Source: Roseihalotalea indica
GTDB lineage: Bacteria; Bacteroidota; Bacteroidia; Cytophagales; Cyclobacteriaceae
Assembly (NCBI RefSeq): GCF_022458895.1
Contig: NZ_JAINFL010000004.1
Coordinates: 620,001-684,000 of the forward strand
Direction: 5' to 3'
DNA: 64,000 bases
Below the pieces are notes generated by a model. The model was not told the DNA's origin, did no database searches, and saw nothing but the letters and a program-made list of their open reading frames with translations. Every line of letters begins with the position of its first letter. Positions within the stretch are counted from its first letter, which is position 1. The translations under genes and the position numbers were made by a program. Of this stretch, positions 8,449 to 17,643 are shown in pieces.

Positions 8449-9832
8449 CGTAGAATTTCTCTCCCGGCTTCAGTTTGCCTTCACCATCATGTTTCATTAC
8501 ATCTTTCCACCCTTCAGCATTGGGATGGGATTACTGCTAGTGATCTTTGAGTCGTTTTACTTTTTCACCCGCCAGAAAGTGTATGAGTCAATCACACGCT
8601 TCTGGATCAAGTTATTTGCGGCTAACTTTTCGGTGGGAGTAGCCACTGGCATTGTGATGGAATTTGAGTTTGGCACTAACTGGGCTAGTTATTCCCGCTT
8701 TGTGGGCGACATTTTTGGCTCTCCCCTGGCCGCCGAGGGCATCTTTGCCTTCTTTCTGGAATCTGGCTTTCTGGCCATTCTGCTTTTCGGATGGAACCGG
8801 GTGAAGCCGGGTTTTCACCTGTTTGCCACTTGTATGGTAGCGCTAGGCTCTATTATGTCCGCCTTCTGGATTGTGGTGGCAAACTCCTGGCAGCAAACGC
8901 CTGTTGCCTACGAACTTATGACGACAGCCGATGGCTACACCCGCGCCGTGATCACCGATTTTTGGGCAGTGGTTTTTAACCCCTCATCAATGGTTCGCTT
9001 TTCGCACGTCATTTTTGGTTCGTTTGTACAAGGGGCCTTTCTGGTTTTAAGTGTATCTGCTTATTTCATTATAAAGCGGCGAAATTTAACCTTTGCTTAT
9101 CGCTCCTTTACCGTCGCACTCATCGTTGCTGCGGTGGCATCCCTCGCGCAGCCATTGATTGGTCATATCCACGCTCAAGTGGTGGGTGAATACCAACCGG
9201 CCAAGCTGGCTGCCTTTGAAGGATTGTACGAAACACAAACGCAGGCTCCGCTCTCCATGATCGGCTATACCAACCCGGAAACCCGGGAAACTATCGGTAT
9301 TGAAATTCCGGGGATGCTCAGTTGGTTGCTACATGAAGACACTGATGCCGAAGTAATCGGCCTGGATCAATTTCCCGAAGCGGACTGGCCCCCGGTAGCG
9401 CAGGTGTTCCAATCCTATCACCTGATGGTGGCTCTGGGAATGCTCTTTATTGGGCTTACACTATTGAGCTTGTTCTGGCTTTATCGTAAAACACTATTTA
9501 CCAAGCAATGGCTGATGAAGCTCTATATCCCCTTGGTGGCGCTACCGGTCATTGCGAACCAGGCAGGCTGGTACTCGGCCGAACGAGGACGTCAGCCCTG
9601 GATTGTTTATAAATTATTGCGCACCAGCGATGGATTGTCGCAATCAGTACAAGCGGCGGAAGTACTGATTTCACTGGTACTATTTGCTATTGTTTATGCC
9701 CTGTTGTTTTTCGTCTGGCTCTATGTGCTAGACCGGGAGATCAAACACGGCCCGGAAGATTACGCCCGGGAACCCGAAAGTTACCACCACGAAGGCGAAC
9801 AGGTAGATGCGATTAAGCGGTTTATTGAGTGA
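8438..9832 (+). CDS. cydA: Cytochrome bd ubiquinol oxidase subunit I
   Basis: 464 residues from the ATG at 8438 ([15 protein letters not shown]); upstream in-frame codons belong to the overlapping small gene. It is an integral membrane quinol oxidase subunit that takes electrons from (mena)quinol and reduces oxygen to water at haems b558, b595 and d. Visible landmarks are His20 in [14 protein letters not shown] (haem ligand), [23 protein letters not shown] (second His), and [15 protein letters not shown] after the quinol loop. The loop is short, so this is the short-Q-loop type. It is the first catalytic gene of cydAB. A high-affinity oxidase like this supports growth at low oxygen. Confidence 0.95.
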   Translation: MDLDVEFLSRLQFAFTIMFHYIFPPFSIGMGLLLVIFESFYFFTRQKVYESITRFWIKLFAANFSVGVATGIVMEFEFGTNWASYSRFVGDIFGSPLAAEGIFAFFLESGFLAILLFGWNRVKPGFHLFATCMVALGSIMSAFWIVVANSWQQTPVAYELMTTADGYTRAVITDFWAVVFNPSSMVRFSHVIFGSFVQGAFLVLSVSAYFIIKRRNLTFAYRSFTVALIVAAVASLAQPLIGHIHAQVVGEYQPAKLAAFEGLYETQTQAPLSMIGYTNPETRETIGIEIPGMLSWLLHEDTDAEVIGLDQFPEADWPPVAQVFQSYHLMVALGMLFIGLTLLSLFWLYRKTLFTKQWLMKLYIPLVALPVIANQAGWYSAERGRQPWIVYKLLRTSDGLSQSVQAAEVLISLVLFAIVYALLFFVWLYVLDREIKHGPEDYAREPESYHHEGEQVDAIKRFIE

Positions 9833-9902
9833 TAGTAGGTTGGTGAGAGATAGATGGGAAAAAAGAATCTTTTATCGAGAATAGGTCAGCGGTTGGCCAC
9901 TT

Positions 9903-9947
9903 GCAGTAAGCGTTAATAATTCGCACTAATTTCTGACTGCTTACTGC
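9903..9947. repeat. 9-bp inverted repeat between cydA and cydB
   Basis: GCAGTAAGC (9903-9911) and GCTTACTGC (9939-9947) are perfect inverted copies separated by 27 bases. It lies in the 159-base gap between cydA and cydB and may form an mRNA stem-loop or be a protein-binding site. There is no T-run, so it does not look like a terminator. Confidence 0.4.
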
Positions 9948-9991
9948 TCGCCGTTTGACATACAGTACTTTAGCCATTGAACGAATAGCCT

Positions 9992-11068
9992 ATGGACTTC
10001 AACGTAATCTGGTACATCATTATAGGACTTTTGCTTATCGGCTACGCCATTCTGGACGGATTTGATCTGGGAGTAGGCGCACTACATTTACTGAGCAAGG
10101 GCGACCGAAACCGACGGATTATGCTTAACTCTATTGGGCCGGTGTGGGATGGGAACGAGGTCTGGCTCATTACGGCGGGGGGAGCATTGTTCGCCGCCTT
10201 TCCGGAAGTGTATGCTACCGCTTTTTCCGGTTTCTATCTCCCTTTCATGCTACTACTGATTGCGCTGATCTTCCGGGCAGTATCTATTGAGTTTCGTAGT
10301 AAAGAAAGTAGCTCCCGCTGGCGTAGTAGTTGGGACACCAGTTTCAGTATTGGCTCCATGGTTGCCGCTATTCTCTTTGGCATAGCCATCGGTAATGTGG
10401 TTGTTGGCTTTCCTATCGGATCCGATAAAGAATACCAAGGCACTTTCTGGGATTTACTCACTCCCTACACCATCCTGACTGGCTTCTTCAACCTCGCTAT
10501 GTTTACCATGCACGGGGCCATTTATCTGAACCTCAAAACCGAAGGCGATCTTCAAACCCAGGTGCAGCGCTGGGGTCGCAATGCTTATGTGGTATTTCTG
10601 ATTATGTTTATCATCACAACAGCAGCCACCCTGTATTTACAACCCACGATGATTGCTAACTTCTCGTTTGGGTTGGTAGACGTACCCGGCGAGGCCCATG
10701 AGTTAGTACGGCGGCATCAGACGCTGATTTCTGTTGTTGCCTGGCTAATCGTTTTACTCAATACGCTATCCATTGCTAATATTCCCCGCACGCTGGCAAA
10801 AGGCAAACCCATCCAGGCATTTATCTCTTCCGCTTGTACGATTGCCGCCATTGTGTTGCTGTTTGCCTTGGGAGTCTTCCCTAACATGCTGGTATCCAAT
10901 CTGTCTCCTGATTATAGCCTGGATATTTATAATGGTGCCTCTTCTCAATATACTTTGCGCACCATGTTCTGGGTTGCTATCTGGGGCCTACCGTTTGTGG
11001 TTGGCTATACTTCCCTGATCTACTGGACGTATCGGGGAAAAACCGTTATTAACGAGAGTAGTTATTAA
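9992..11068 (+). CDS. cydB: Cytochrome bd ubiquinol oxidase subunit II
   Basis: 358 residues with eight or nine predicted membrane helices. Family landmarks: YAILDGFDLGVGAL near the N-terminus, GPVWDGNEVWLITAGGALFAAFP, FEFRSK-like IEFRSKE and MFTMHGAIYLNLKTEG. CydB forms the structural half of the bd oxidase with CydA and binds quinone or lipid but no haem ligands of its own. The gap to cydA is unusually long for this pair (159 bases) and contains an inverted repeat. The stop overlaps the end of the convergent MBL hydrolase gene by 4 bases. Confidence 0.95.
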   Translation: MDFNVIWYIIIGLLLIGYAILDGFDLGVGALHLLSKGDRNRRIMLNSIGPVWDGNEVWLITAGGALFAAFPEVYATAFSGFYLPFMLLLIALIFRAVSIEFRSKESSSRWRSSWDTSFSIGSMVAAILFGIAIGNVVVGFPIGSDKEYQGTFWDLLTPYTILTGFFNLAMFTMHGAIYLNLKTEGDLQTQVQRWGRNAYVVFLIMFIITTAATLYLQPTMIANFSFGLVDVPGEAHELVRRHQTLISVVAWLIVLLNTLSIANIPRTLAKGKPIQAFISSACTIAAIVLLFALGVFPNMLVSNLSPDYSLDIYNGASSQYTLRTMFWVAIWGLPFVVGYTSLIYWTYRGKTVINESSY

Positions 11069-11952
11069 CTGGCAGTTTTTTTCTTCCAGTAGCGCATCAA
11101 TCCGGCTACACTCATCCACGAGGGGTTAGCAGCTTCATACTGCTGGATGAGTTCATAATCAGCACCCTGTTCCTGAAGTTGCCTGGCTACATATTCCTGA
11201 AACTGAGGCACCATTTCTTCTACTGGCAACTCGGCTTCCATTTTGATCATGATCCACTCAGCCCAATCTAACAGTTGTGCTTCCAGATGATCCAGATGCG
11301 CTTCAACATCTTCTACGCGTCCAAAATGAGTAAGATACAACGCTTTAGGATTCAGGGCACGTAGTATGTTAATGGAATTTTGCCAGCTTTCTACCTGAAT
11401 ATCCGGCGGTGGACACGGGGGTTCTACCAATCCTCCGGAAATTCGTACTCCCCCGACATCTCCGGTGAATACCTCTTCTCCCAGCTGATAGGCAATATGG
11501 TGCACCGCATGGCCTGGTGTATGATGCGCCCGTAACTTGGTGTCGCCAAAGATTAATTCCTGTTCATGCTCTACTGTAACCAACTGGTCTTCAGCAATTG
11601 GTTGCATCTTTCCCCATAATCGATCCATATCATCTTGGTAGATGCGCTTGGCAGAATCCCATAATTTTTCGGGTTGAGCCAGGTGCTTGGCACCAAAGGG
11701 ATGCACATACACTTTCGCACCTTGCTCAGCAAACGCCCAGGCCGCTCCGGCATGATCAAAATGAATATGTGTGAGGAGAACATGCTGAATATCCTCAGGC
11801 TGAAATCCAGCTTTCCGGATGGCAGTCTTTAGCGATTCATAAGTGGAATAGGGACCGCTCTCAATAAGAATAGGGCCTTCTGATGTTTCGATTAAATAAC
11901 TGGCAATAGCCTGAGGAATATTTAAAAAATGAAGGTCGAGCGTGTGGATCAT
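11065..11952 (-). CDS. MBL-fold metallo-hydrolase
   Basis: 295 residues. The metallo-beta-lactamase motif THIHFDHAGAAW carries the H-x-H-x-D-H zinc ligands. Further ligands are in HHTPGHAVHHIAY and FTGDVGGV, and the C-terminal His is in LTHFGRVED. The region of about 100 residues after the core is helical. The family includes glyoxalase-II-like and lactonase-like hydrolases. The specific substrate cannot be told from the sequence. It is cytoplasmic, with no signal peptide. It is convergent with cydB and probably monocistronic. Confidence 0.85.
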   Translation of the reverse strand: MIHTLDLHFLNIPQAIASYLIETSEGPILIESGPYSTYESLKTAIRKAGFQPEDIQHVLLTHIHFDHAGAAWAFAEQGAKVYVHPFGAKHLAQPEKLWDSAKRIYQDDMDRLWGKMQPIAEDQLVTVEHEQELIFGDTKLRAHHTPGHAVHHIAYQLGEEVFTGDVGGVRISGGLVEPPCPPPDIQVESWQNSINILRALNPKALYLTHFGRVEDVEAHLDHLEAQLLDWAEWIMIKMEAELPVEEMVPQFQEYVARQLQEQGADYELIQQYEAANPSWMSVAGLMRYWKKKTAS

Positions 11953-12013
11953 AACAGATAAAAAAAGTTAAACAGTCAGTGAAGGTAAAGGGTATTTTAG
12001 TGAATAGCAATTT

Positions 12014-12769
12014 CTATATATAGCCGGTCACCCAGTAAGCTACCATCCCTACCATTTCCCGAATTACCACCTCAAAATGGCTGATAGCAGCTGAATTAGG
12101 AATAATTAACCAATCGGGAGTAAAGTGGGGTGACTCACTGCGCAGGCCTACCGGAAAGATATCTGCGGCCAATCCCACTTTATCAAAGCAGGCCTTTGCT
12201 CGGCGCATGTGGTACGAAGAGGTAATTAATAGAGGTTTACCAGTGACTCCATTGTCTGCCAGCAACTCTTGACTGAATACAGCATTCTCATGAGTATTAC
12301 GCGATTGCGGCTCCATCCAGATATCCCGCTCCGGCACTTTGGCATCAATCAGAATTTTTTTTAGCCAGTACGCTTCCGGAAGGCTATCTGCTAACAATTT
12401 ACCAGAACCGCCACTTAGCAAGATTTTCTGTATTTTACCTTCCCGATAAAGCTGTATAGCATGCAATATCCGCTCGGCATCACCCGTTACATGCACTCGA
12501 TCCCGAGGTTCTTTATCGGTCGTAATACCTCCCAACACTATCCCAACCTCATACTCTGGCAGAGTTGCTACTGGTGTAAGGGGCATTTCCCAGGCCATAA
12601 GCAGCAGATTAGCTAAGAATACATTGGTAAAAAATAAAAGTAAGCTGAAGCCCAAAACAAAGAACTGCTTTCTAAATCGCTTCCACAGAAGACATAACAG
12701 AAAAGACAGCACCACCAATGTGATGGGCATGGCCAGAAAATATAAGGTCTTGGATAGTAAAAAAAACAT
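12014..12769 (-). CDS. YdcF/ElyC-family DUF218 membrane protein
   Basis: 251 residues. Two N-terminal helices (FLAMPITLVVLSFLLCLLW and FFVLGFSLLLFFTNVFLANLL) precede a DUF218 domain. Motifs: VGIVLGGIT, GDAERILHAIQLYREGKIQKILLSGGSG, MEPQSRNTHENA and PLLITSSYHMRRAKACFDK. This arrangement matches ElyC/SanA-type proteins, which are linked to envelope integrity and lipid-carrier use in E. coli. The biochemical activity is unsettled. It is the last gene of a minus-strand run with a tiny membrane ORF, an M23 peptidase and a FAH-family gene, which supports an envelope role. Confidence 0.85.
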   Translation of the reverse strand: MFFLLSKTLYFLAMPITLVVLSFLLCLLWKRFRKQFFVLGFSLLLFFTNVFLANLLLMAWEMPLTPVATLPEYEVGIVLGGITTDKEPRDRVHVTGDAERILHAIQLYREGKIQKILLSGGSGKLLADSLPEAYWLKKILIDAKVPERDIWMEPQSRNTHENAVFSQELLADNGVTGKPLLITSSYHMRRAKACFDKVGLAADIFPVGLRSESPHFTPDWLIIPNSAAISHFEVVIREMVGMVAYWVTGYI

Positions 12770-12778
12770 GGCTGATCG

Positions 12779-12859
12779 TTAAAAAATCAGCCACAAGATA
12801 AGGAAGGTCAATACAAATACCAGAATTGCGATCAGGTCCTTATGCCACTTTATCTTCAT
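12779..12859 (-). CDS. 26-residue single-helix membrane peptide (candidate)
   Basis: A short ORF read by hand: ATG at 12859, TAA at 12779. It encodes a basic head (MKIKWHK) followed by one hydrophobic helix (LIAILVFVLTFLILWLIF). It sits 32 bases after the M23 peptidase stop and 9 bases before the ydcF ATG, the spacing of an operon gene. The clean positive-inside single-helix pattern supports a real membrane peptide, but at 26 codons chance cannot be excluded. Confidence 0.4.
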   Translation of the reverse strand: MKIKWHKDLIAILVFVLTFLILWLIF

Positions 12860-12891
12860 ACAGACTTCGCATCAGAAAATCCGAAGTGAAT

Positions 12892-14814
12892 TTACGAGCC
12901 GATGGTGGTACTAAACACATTTTCATTGCCGACCATGTCGCGTACCCGGATCTCCACTTCTCCCTGCATAGGTTTGGATTCATCCAGCCGGTCTGACCAG
13001 ATCAGATCGCGTTTGTAATCATAATGCATCAGCACCCATTCCCCATTAACATGCGCCTCATACTCGCGGATACCGGAGGTAACATCTTCAATTTTAAACC
13101 GAAGCCGGTCTGAACTGATACTCAAGGGAGTAATGACCGGGGCAATAGTATCTACTTCCAGAATAAAATCGCCGAAGCTATTCGTACGGAAGGTAACGTT
13201 ATTGCCTTTCCAGTCGCCTCCTTCGTAGCTCAGATTACCCTTTTCATCAATGCGATATACCGACATCTTATCTTTTGGTCCTTCGGGAAAATACTGAGGT
13301 TTTAATAACACCTGCATATTTTGCCGTAGTGGTACGTTATCCTGATGGATGCGGAACCGCTCGCGCTCGGTCTCTTTTTGATAGTCCATTTGCAGATAGA
13401 GAGTATCAAACAAAGCGGATCGGGGGAATGTGACGTTCATCCGAGGTTGATAAAAGCTAAAGGCACTTTGCGATGGCACTCGCACTTTAACTCCTAGCGA
13501 ACTCACATCTCCACACACATCTACCGAATCAGGAATGCCCTGATTTAAATCCCACAAATACACCGCCACATCATTAACCACGTAGGCCGGAGGCTCTTCA
13601 AAGGTGCGGCGTTCAGCAAAGAATTTAGCTAGTTTGCGCTCGTATAGCCCTTCCGGGTTTTTATTGACTGGCATAAACACCTGCAATACATTACCCCGGA
13701 TATGAAAATTCTGGCTCTGATAGGGCTTGTTGAAATAACGAACCCGGAATACTTCGTCGGTGGTAGGTTGCCCCTGCAATGTGAAATCTACCTGGCTACG
13801 GTTGCCATCGGCATCCGTCAGGGTAATAGCGGCTTCGTGTAACGCATCGTCTTTGATAGTGATTTTCCCCTGCTGAGCATTTGTCTTAAAAAAAGGAAGC
13901 CGGTTGCCATCGTCAACATACAGCTTATAGAACGTGCGGTTCTGGCGGTAACGCTCTTCGTAGTTAGTGAAAACGTGAATATCTTTAGAGTGTGAAAAAG
14001 AAAATTTATCCATCTCACAGCTAAACTGCTGCTCTCCATCCAGCGTGAGCTCGGTATTCTTTACACCGTACACATTCCGGACACCCGTAGCTTTATCAAA
14101 TGCGGCAACCTCTACTCCAACGGTGCCCCGAACAGTTATTGGCTCATCAATCACGTATTTTCCACCCACTGTTTTCAGTGCAAACTCAAACCGGCCAAAT
14201 TGCCCGTTGATGCGGGAATCCTGATCCATTGTGGTTAATGCTACTTTACGTACGTAGGGGGCAACATTATCAACAATCTCTTTAAAGCCAAACTGTAGGG
14301 GGTCTATAGGTTGCTGATTGGCATCACGAATCTCAAAATGCAGGTGTGGTCCTCCGGAAGAACCCGAGTTTCCTGCTTTACCAATAACCTGCCCGCGTTT
14401 CACCATCAGCTCATTTTTTTGCGGGAACAATTCAATGGTAAACGATTTATTACGATACTGAGCCTGTTTTACGTATTCCTGGATCTGATCATTAAACTCG
14501 TGCATATGAGCATACACACTAGTAGTGCCATTAGGATGCTGGATGTACAGAGCGTTCCCGTAGCCACCGTACGATATTTTGATCCGATTGATGAACCCAT
14601 CCGTTGTAGCATGAACCGGTGCTCCCACTACCCCTCCAATTTTGATATCCAATCCGGCATGGAGGTGCGAGCTTCGCAACTCGCAGAAATTTCCCGACAG
14701 GTAATTGCGCTCCCCCGGTTTAATAGGAAATAAATAATAATTTTCGTTCTCGAACCCTACCGATGTAAATACAATGGGAATAATCAGAAATACTAATACC
14801 CTACTTAATCTCAC
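12892..14814 (-). CDS. M23-family metallopeptidase, secreted
   Basis: 640 residues with an N-terminal hydrophobic signal (MRLSRVLVFLIIPIVFTSVGF). The LytM/M23 domain covers about residues 30-185. H-x(3)-D is in SSHLHAGLDIKIGG, a GxP-type loop is in APVHATTDGFI, the conserved H-x-H appears in GPHLHFEIRD, and YAHMH supplies another catalytic His. All zinc and catalytic residues are present, so it should be active on peptidoglycan cross-bridges or another Gly-containing peptide in the periplasm. The remaining 450 residues are beta-rich modules. Its start overlaps the end of the FAH-family gene by 14 bases. Confidence 0.9.
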   Translation of the reverse strand: MRLSRVLVFLIIPIVFTSVGFENENYYLFPIKPGERNYLSGNFCELRSSHLHAGLDIKIGGVVGAPVHATTDGFINRIKISYGGYGNALYIQHPNGTTSVYAHMHEFNDQIQEYVKQAQYRNKSFTIELFPQKNELMVKRGQVIGKAGNSGSSGGPHLHFEIRDANQQPIDPLQFGFKEIVDNVAPYVRKVALTTMDQDSRINGQFGRFEFALKTVGGKYVIDEPITVRGTVGVEVAAFDKATGVRNVYGVKNTELTLDGEQQFSCEMDKFSFSHSKDIHVFTNYEERYRQNRTFYKLYVDDGNRLPFFKTNAQQGKITIKDDALHEAAITLTDADGNRSQVDFTLQGQPTTDEVFRVRYFNKPYQSQNFHIRGNVLQVFMPVNKNPEGLYERKLAKFFAERRTFEEPPAYVVNDVAVYLWDLNQGIPDSVDVCGDVSSLGVKVRVPSQSAFSFYQPRMNVTFPRSALFDTLYLQMDYQKETERERFRIHQDNVPLRQNMQVLLKPQYFPEGPKDKMSVYRIDEKGNLSYEGGDWKGNNVTFRTNSFGDFILEVDTIAPVITPLSISSDRLRFKIEDVTSGIREYEAHVNGEWVLMHYDYKRDLIWSDRLDESKPMQGEVEIRVRDMVGNENVFSTTIGS

Positions 14815-15412
14815 AAGTTAATAATTTTTGATCTTCAATATAGGCGACTAATGTATTGCCCGGTTGAATGGGACCCACTCCTTTGGGGGTTCCTGTAAAT
14901 AATACGTCTCCTTTCTTCAGCGTAATAAATTGAGAAACATACGCAATCAGATAATCGAAAGGGAATAACATCATTTTTGTGTTACCCTGCTGCTTTACCT
15001 CTCCATCTACCTCAAGCCGGAAGTTTAAATCCTGCAAATCAGGAAACTGGTTTTTTGGTACAAATTCCGACATTGGAGCCGAGCCGTTAAAGCCTTTTGC
15101 TAGCAACCAGGGCAGCCCTTTCTCCTTAGCTTTCTGTTGCAAATCTCTTGCCGTAAAATCTATCCCAATTCCGATGGCGTCGTAATATTTGTGGGCGAAT
15201 TTTTCCTCTATGTACTTTCCCTCCTGGCTGATCTTGAGTAAGATCTCCACTTCATAATGTATATCCTTGGTAAACTCAGGATAATAAAAAGGCTCATTAT
15301 TCTTGAGAATGGCGGTGTCAGGCTTCATAAACACTACCGGTTCGCCGGAACTTTCATTTTTAAGTTCAGCTATATGTTCTGCGTAATTACGTCCGATCGC
15401 AATGATTTTCAT
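14801..15412 (-). CDS. Fumarylacetoacetate hydrolase family protein
   Basis: 203 residues, the single-domain FAH fold. Family landmarks are IGRNYAEHIAEL, PVVFMKPDTAI, HYEVEILLKI (metal-binding Glu residues), GIDFTARDLQQKAKEKGLPW, LAKGFNGSAP and LFTGTPKGVGP. Members of this short type act as acylpyruvate hydrolases or oxaloacetate decarboxylases/tautomerases, using Mg or Mn. The exact substrate cannot be assigned here. It is the first gene of the minus-strand run with the M23 peptidase, although no functional link is evident. Confidence 0.88.
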   Translation of the reverse strand: MKIIAIGRNYAEHIAELKNESSGEPVVFMKPDTAILKNNEPFYYPEFTKDIHYEVEILLKISQEGKYIEEKFAHKYYDAIGIGIDFTARDLQQKAKEKGLPWLLAKGFNGSAPMSEFVPKNQFPDLQDLNFRLEVDGEVKQQGNTKMMLFPFDYLIAYVSQFITLKKGDVLFTGTPKGVGPIQPGNTLVAYIEDQKLLTCEIK

Positions 15413-15707
15413 GGTAAAGTATCTAGATTATTACATTTATTGGCGCGATATAAATATCAGTAAAAGCAACCGTAAGGCACATCGCGTGTTTTCACGCAAA
15501 AAATAGCACACTCATACCACAAATACCATAAAAACGAGCAGAACGATCACATATTATTTCTTACTCACGTAAGATCACCTCCGTAAAAACCGTTTTTTAA
15601 CTGTATAACGTACCTTTCATTTGAATTTAACAAAGGCTTCACTAATATGCGGCTTATTGTAAAAAACAAGGTTTTCTTAAGTAAAGCCACTATATATTTT
15701 CTTCTCT
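15413..15707. other. Divergent intergenic region upstream of FAH and GH15 genes
   Basis: 295 AT-rich bases between divergent genes. TACCTTTC at 15611-15618 is one mismatch from a plus-strand -7 box for the GH15 gene, without a good -33 partner. I see no RNA gene or other structure. Confidence 0.4.
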
Positions 15708-17498
15708 ATGAGCAAACATACTTACGAATACGGGGTTATTGGTAACTGTGCTTTTTTGGCACACATTGGTAAAGATACAAATGTATCATGGCTGTGTTGG
15801 CCTCGGTTTGATAGCAGCTTCGTCTTCGGTGGTTTGCTAGACCGGGAAAAGGGCGGTGAATTTAGTATTAAACCTAATACTGAAAACTTTGACTCTCATC
15901 AGTATTATCACGAAAACACTAATGTACTCTGTACTGAAATTACGACCGACGAGGGTAAGTACAAAATTACTGACTTTGCACCACGCTTCTTTCAGTATGA
16001 CCGTTACTTCAAACCACTCATGCTCATCCGCAAGATTGAGCCGCTGTCGGGCACTCCGCTCATACGAGTTACTTGTAACCCCAAACGCGAATATGGACAG
16101 TATGACCTTTCTCATAACCAGGCCAGCAATCATATTAAATTTCTCGGGCTTGGGAATGAAATACGGTTAACGACTGATATTTCGCTTACCCATATTCAGG
16201 AAGATAACTACTTTGTGCTTAACGACACTAAGTACATTGTGCTTACTTACGGTGCTCCGCTGGAAGCACCGGTGCGAAGTACCTCGGAAACCTTTTTGCA
16301 AAATACGATCAACTACTGGCGTAACTGGGTTAAGAGCACCAGTATCAAAAACTTCGGGCAGCGAGAAGTACTACGCTCAGCGCTGGTCTTGAAGATTCAC
16401 CAGTACGAAGATACGGGCGGGATTATAGCCTCAGCTACTACAGGCTTACCCGAAGCACCCGGTAGCGGCCGCAACTGGGATTACCGCTACTGCTGGTTGC
16501 GGGATACCTATTACACGCTGAACGCCTTCAACAATATTGGTCACTTTGAAGAACTGGAGCGTTACTTCCACTACATTGCCAATATTTCTGCCACCCAGGA
16601 AGAACGATACCAACCTCTCTACTCTGTCAGTGGCAGTAACCAGCTGGTGGAGCGAATTATCGATCTGGAGGGATATATGGGAAACAAGCCTGTACGGATT
16701 GGAAATCAGGCTTATGAACATATTCAGAATGATGTGTACGGGCAGGTATTGCTCTCCCTTTTGCCGCTGTATGTAGATTACCGCTTCAACCATGACGAAC
16801 GAGCCGGTTCGGATAAACTGGCCGCTGATGTGCTGGATCGGATCGAGAAGTTCATTCAGGAACCGGATGCCGGATTGTGGGAATTCCGTGATTTCAAGCA
16901 ACTACATTGCTATACGTATCTTTTCCATTGGGCGGGTAGCTCGGCAGCGATAAAGATTGCGAACTTCCTGAAAGATGAGCCCCTTATGAAGAAAGCTACT
17001 CGTTTGCGCGATCTGGCTGCTAATAAAATTGAAGCATGCTATGATGGCGAGCGAGGCGTTTATACCCAGGCTATCGGTACGGCAAACCTGGACGCCAGCA
17101 CGCTTCAGCTAATCATGATGAACTACCTGGATAGTAACTCGGACCGGGCAAAGCAACATCTCATTAACCTGGAAAAAGAATTACGTTCTGCAGATGGACT
17201 TTTCTACCGTTACAAGCATGCGGATGACTTTGGAATGCCTGAAACCACATTTTTGATCTGTGGCTTCTGGTATGTTGAAGCACTGGCTTGTGTCGGTCGG
17301 TTGGATGAAGCAATTGAGACCTTTGAAAGCATCATGCAATATAGTAATCACGTTGGGTTGTTTAGCGAAGATGTAGATGCCAGCACGGGTAGTCAGTGGG
17401 GGAACTTCCCGCAGGCATACAGCCACGTGGGGTTAGTCAACGCTGCTTTCCGCATTGCCACCCGTTTAGATACTCCCACCTTTTTAGATAAAGTGTAA
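15708..17498 (+). CDS. Glycoside hydrolase family 15 protein (trehalase or glucoamylase type)
   Basis: 596 residues. An N-terminal beta-sandwich domain (starting YEYGVIGNCAFLAHIG) is followed by an (alpha/alpha)6 barrel. Landmarks are GSGRNWDYRYCWLRDTYYTL, DVYGQVLLSLLPLY, LWEFRDFKQLHCYTYLFHW, DASTLQLIMMNYL and WGNFPQAYSHVGLVNAA. There is no signal peptide, so it is cytoplasmic. Cytoplasmic GH15 proteins include glucoamylases and acid trehalases. The convergent OtsA-OtsB fusion next door favours trehalase or another role in trehalose turnover, but this is inferred from context only. Confidence 0.88.
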   Translation: MSKHTYEYGVIGNCAFLAHIGKDTNVSWLCWPRFDSSFVFGGLLDREKGGEFSIKPNTENFDSHQYYHENTNVLCTEITTDEGKYKITDFAPRFFQYDRYFKPLMLIRKIEPLSGTPLIRVTCNPKREYGQYDLSHNQASNHIKFLGLGNEIRLTTDISLTHIQEDNYFVLNDTKYIVLTYGAPLEAPVRSTSETFLQNTINYWRNWVKSTSIKNFGQREVLRSALVLKIHQYEDTGGIIASATTGLPEAPGSGRNWDYRYCWLRDTYYTLNAFNNIGHFEELERYFHYIANISATQEERYQPLYSVSGSNQLVERIIDLEGYMGNKPVRIGNQAYEHIQNDVYGQVLLSLLPLYVDYRFNHDERAGSDKLAADVLDRIEKFIQEPDAGLWEFRDFKQLHCYTYLFHWAGSSAAIKIANFLKDEPLMKKATRLRDLAANKIEACYDGERGVYTQAIGTANLDASTLQLIMMNYLDSNSDRAKQHLINLEKELRSADGLFYRYKHADDFGMPETTFLICGFWYVEALACVGRLDEAIETFESIMQYSNHVGLFSEDVDASTGSQWGNFPQAYSHVGLVNAAFRIATRLDTPTFLDKV

Positions 17499-17540
17499 AT
17501 TTTTTAAATGAGCCTGGGTGTATCAGCCAGGGTAAAATAA

Positions 17541-17595
17541 AAAAAGACTCAAATGGGTAGCCAGCAATCAAGAGGCTATACATTTGAGTCTTTTT
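17541..17595. terminator. Bidirectional terminator between GH15 and otsAB
   Basis: A 15-bp perfect stem (17541-17555 with 17581-17595) begins with five A and ends with five T, with an inner TAGCC/GGCTA pairing (17558-17562, 17574-17578). It can end both convergent transcripts. Confidence 0.8.
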
Positions 17596-17643
17596 AGTGG
17601 GGTATCAACAAAAAAATCAGTTTTTACCGCCTGATGAAAGCCA

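Noticed and set aside
10234..10461. Short antisense ORFs in cydB
   Set aside because: They are shadows of the strongly conserved cydB frame.
16446..16901. 151-codon antisense ORF in the GH15 gene
   Set aside because: It lies over the catalytic domain of GH15 in a compatible reading frame and lacks any recognised motif.
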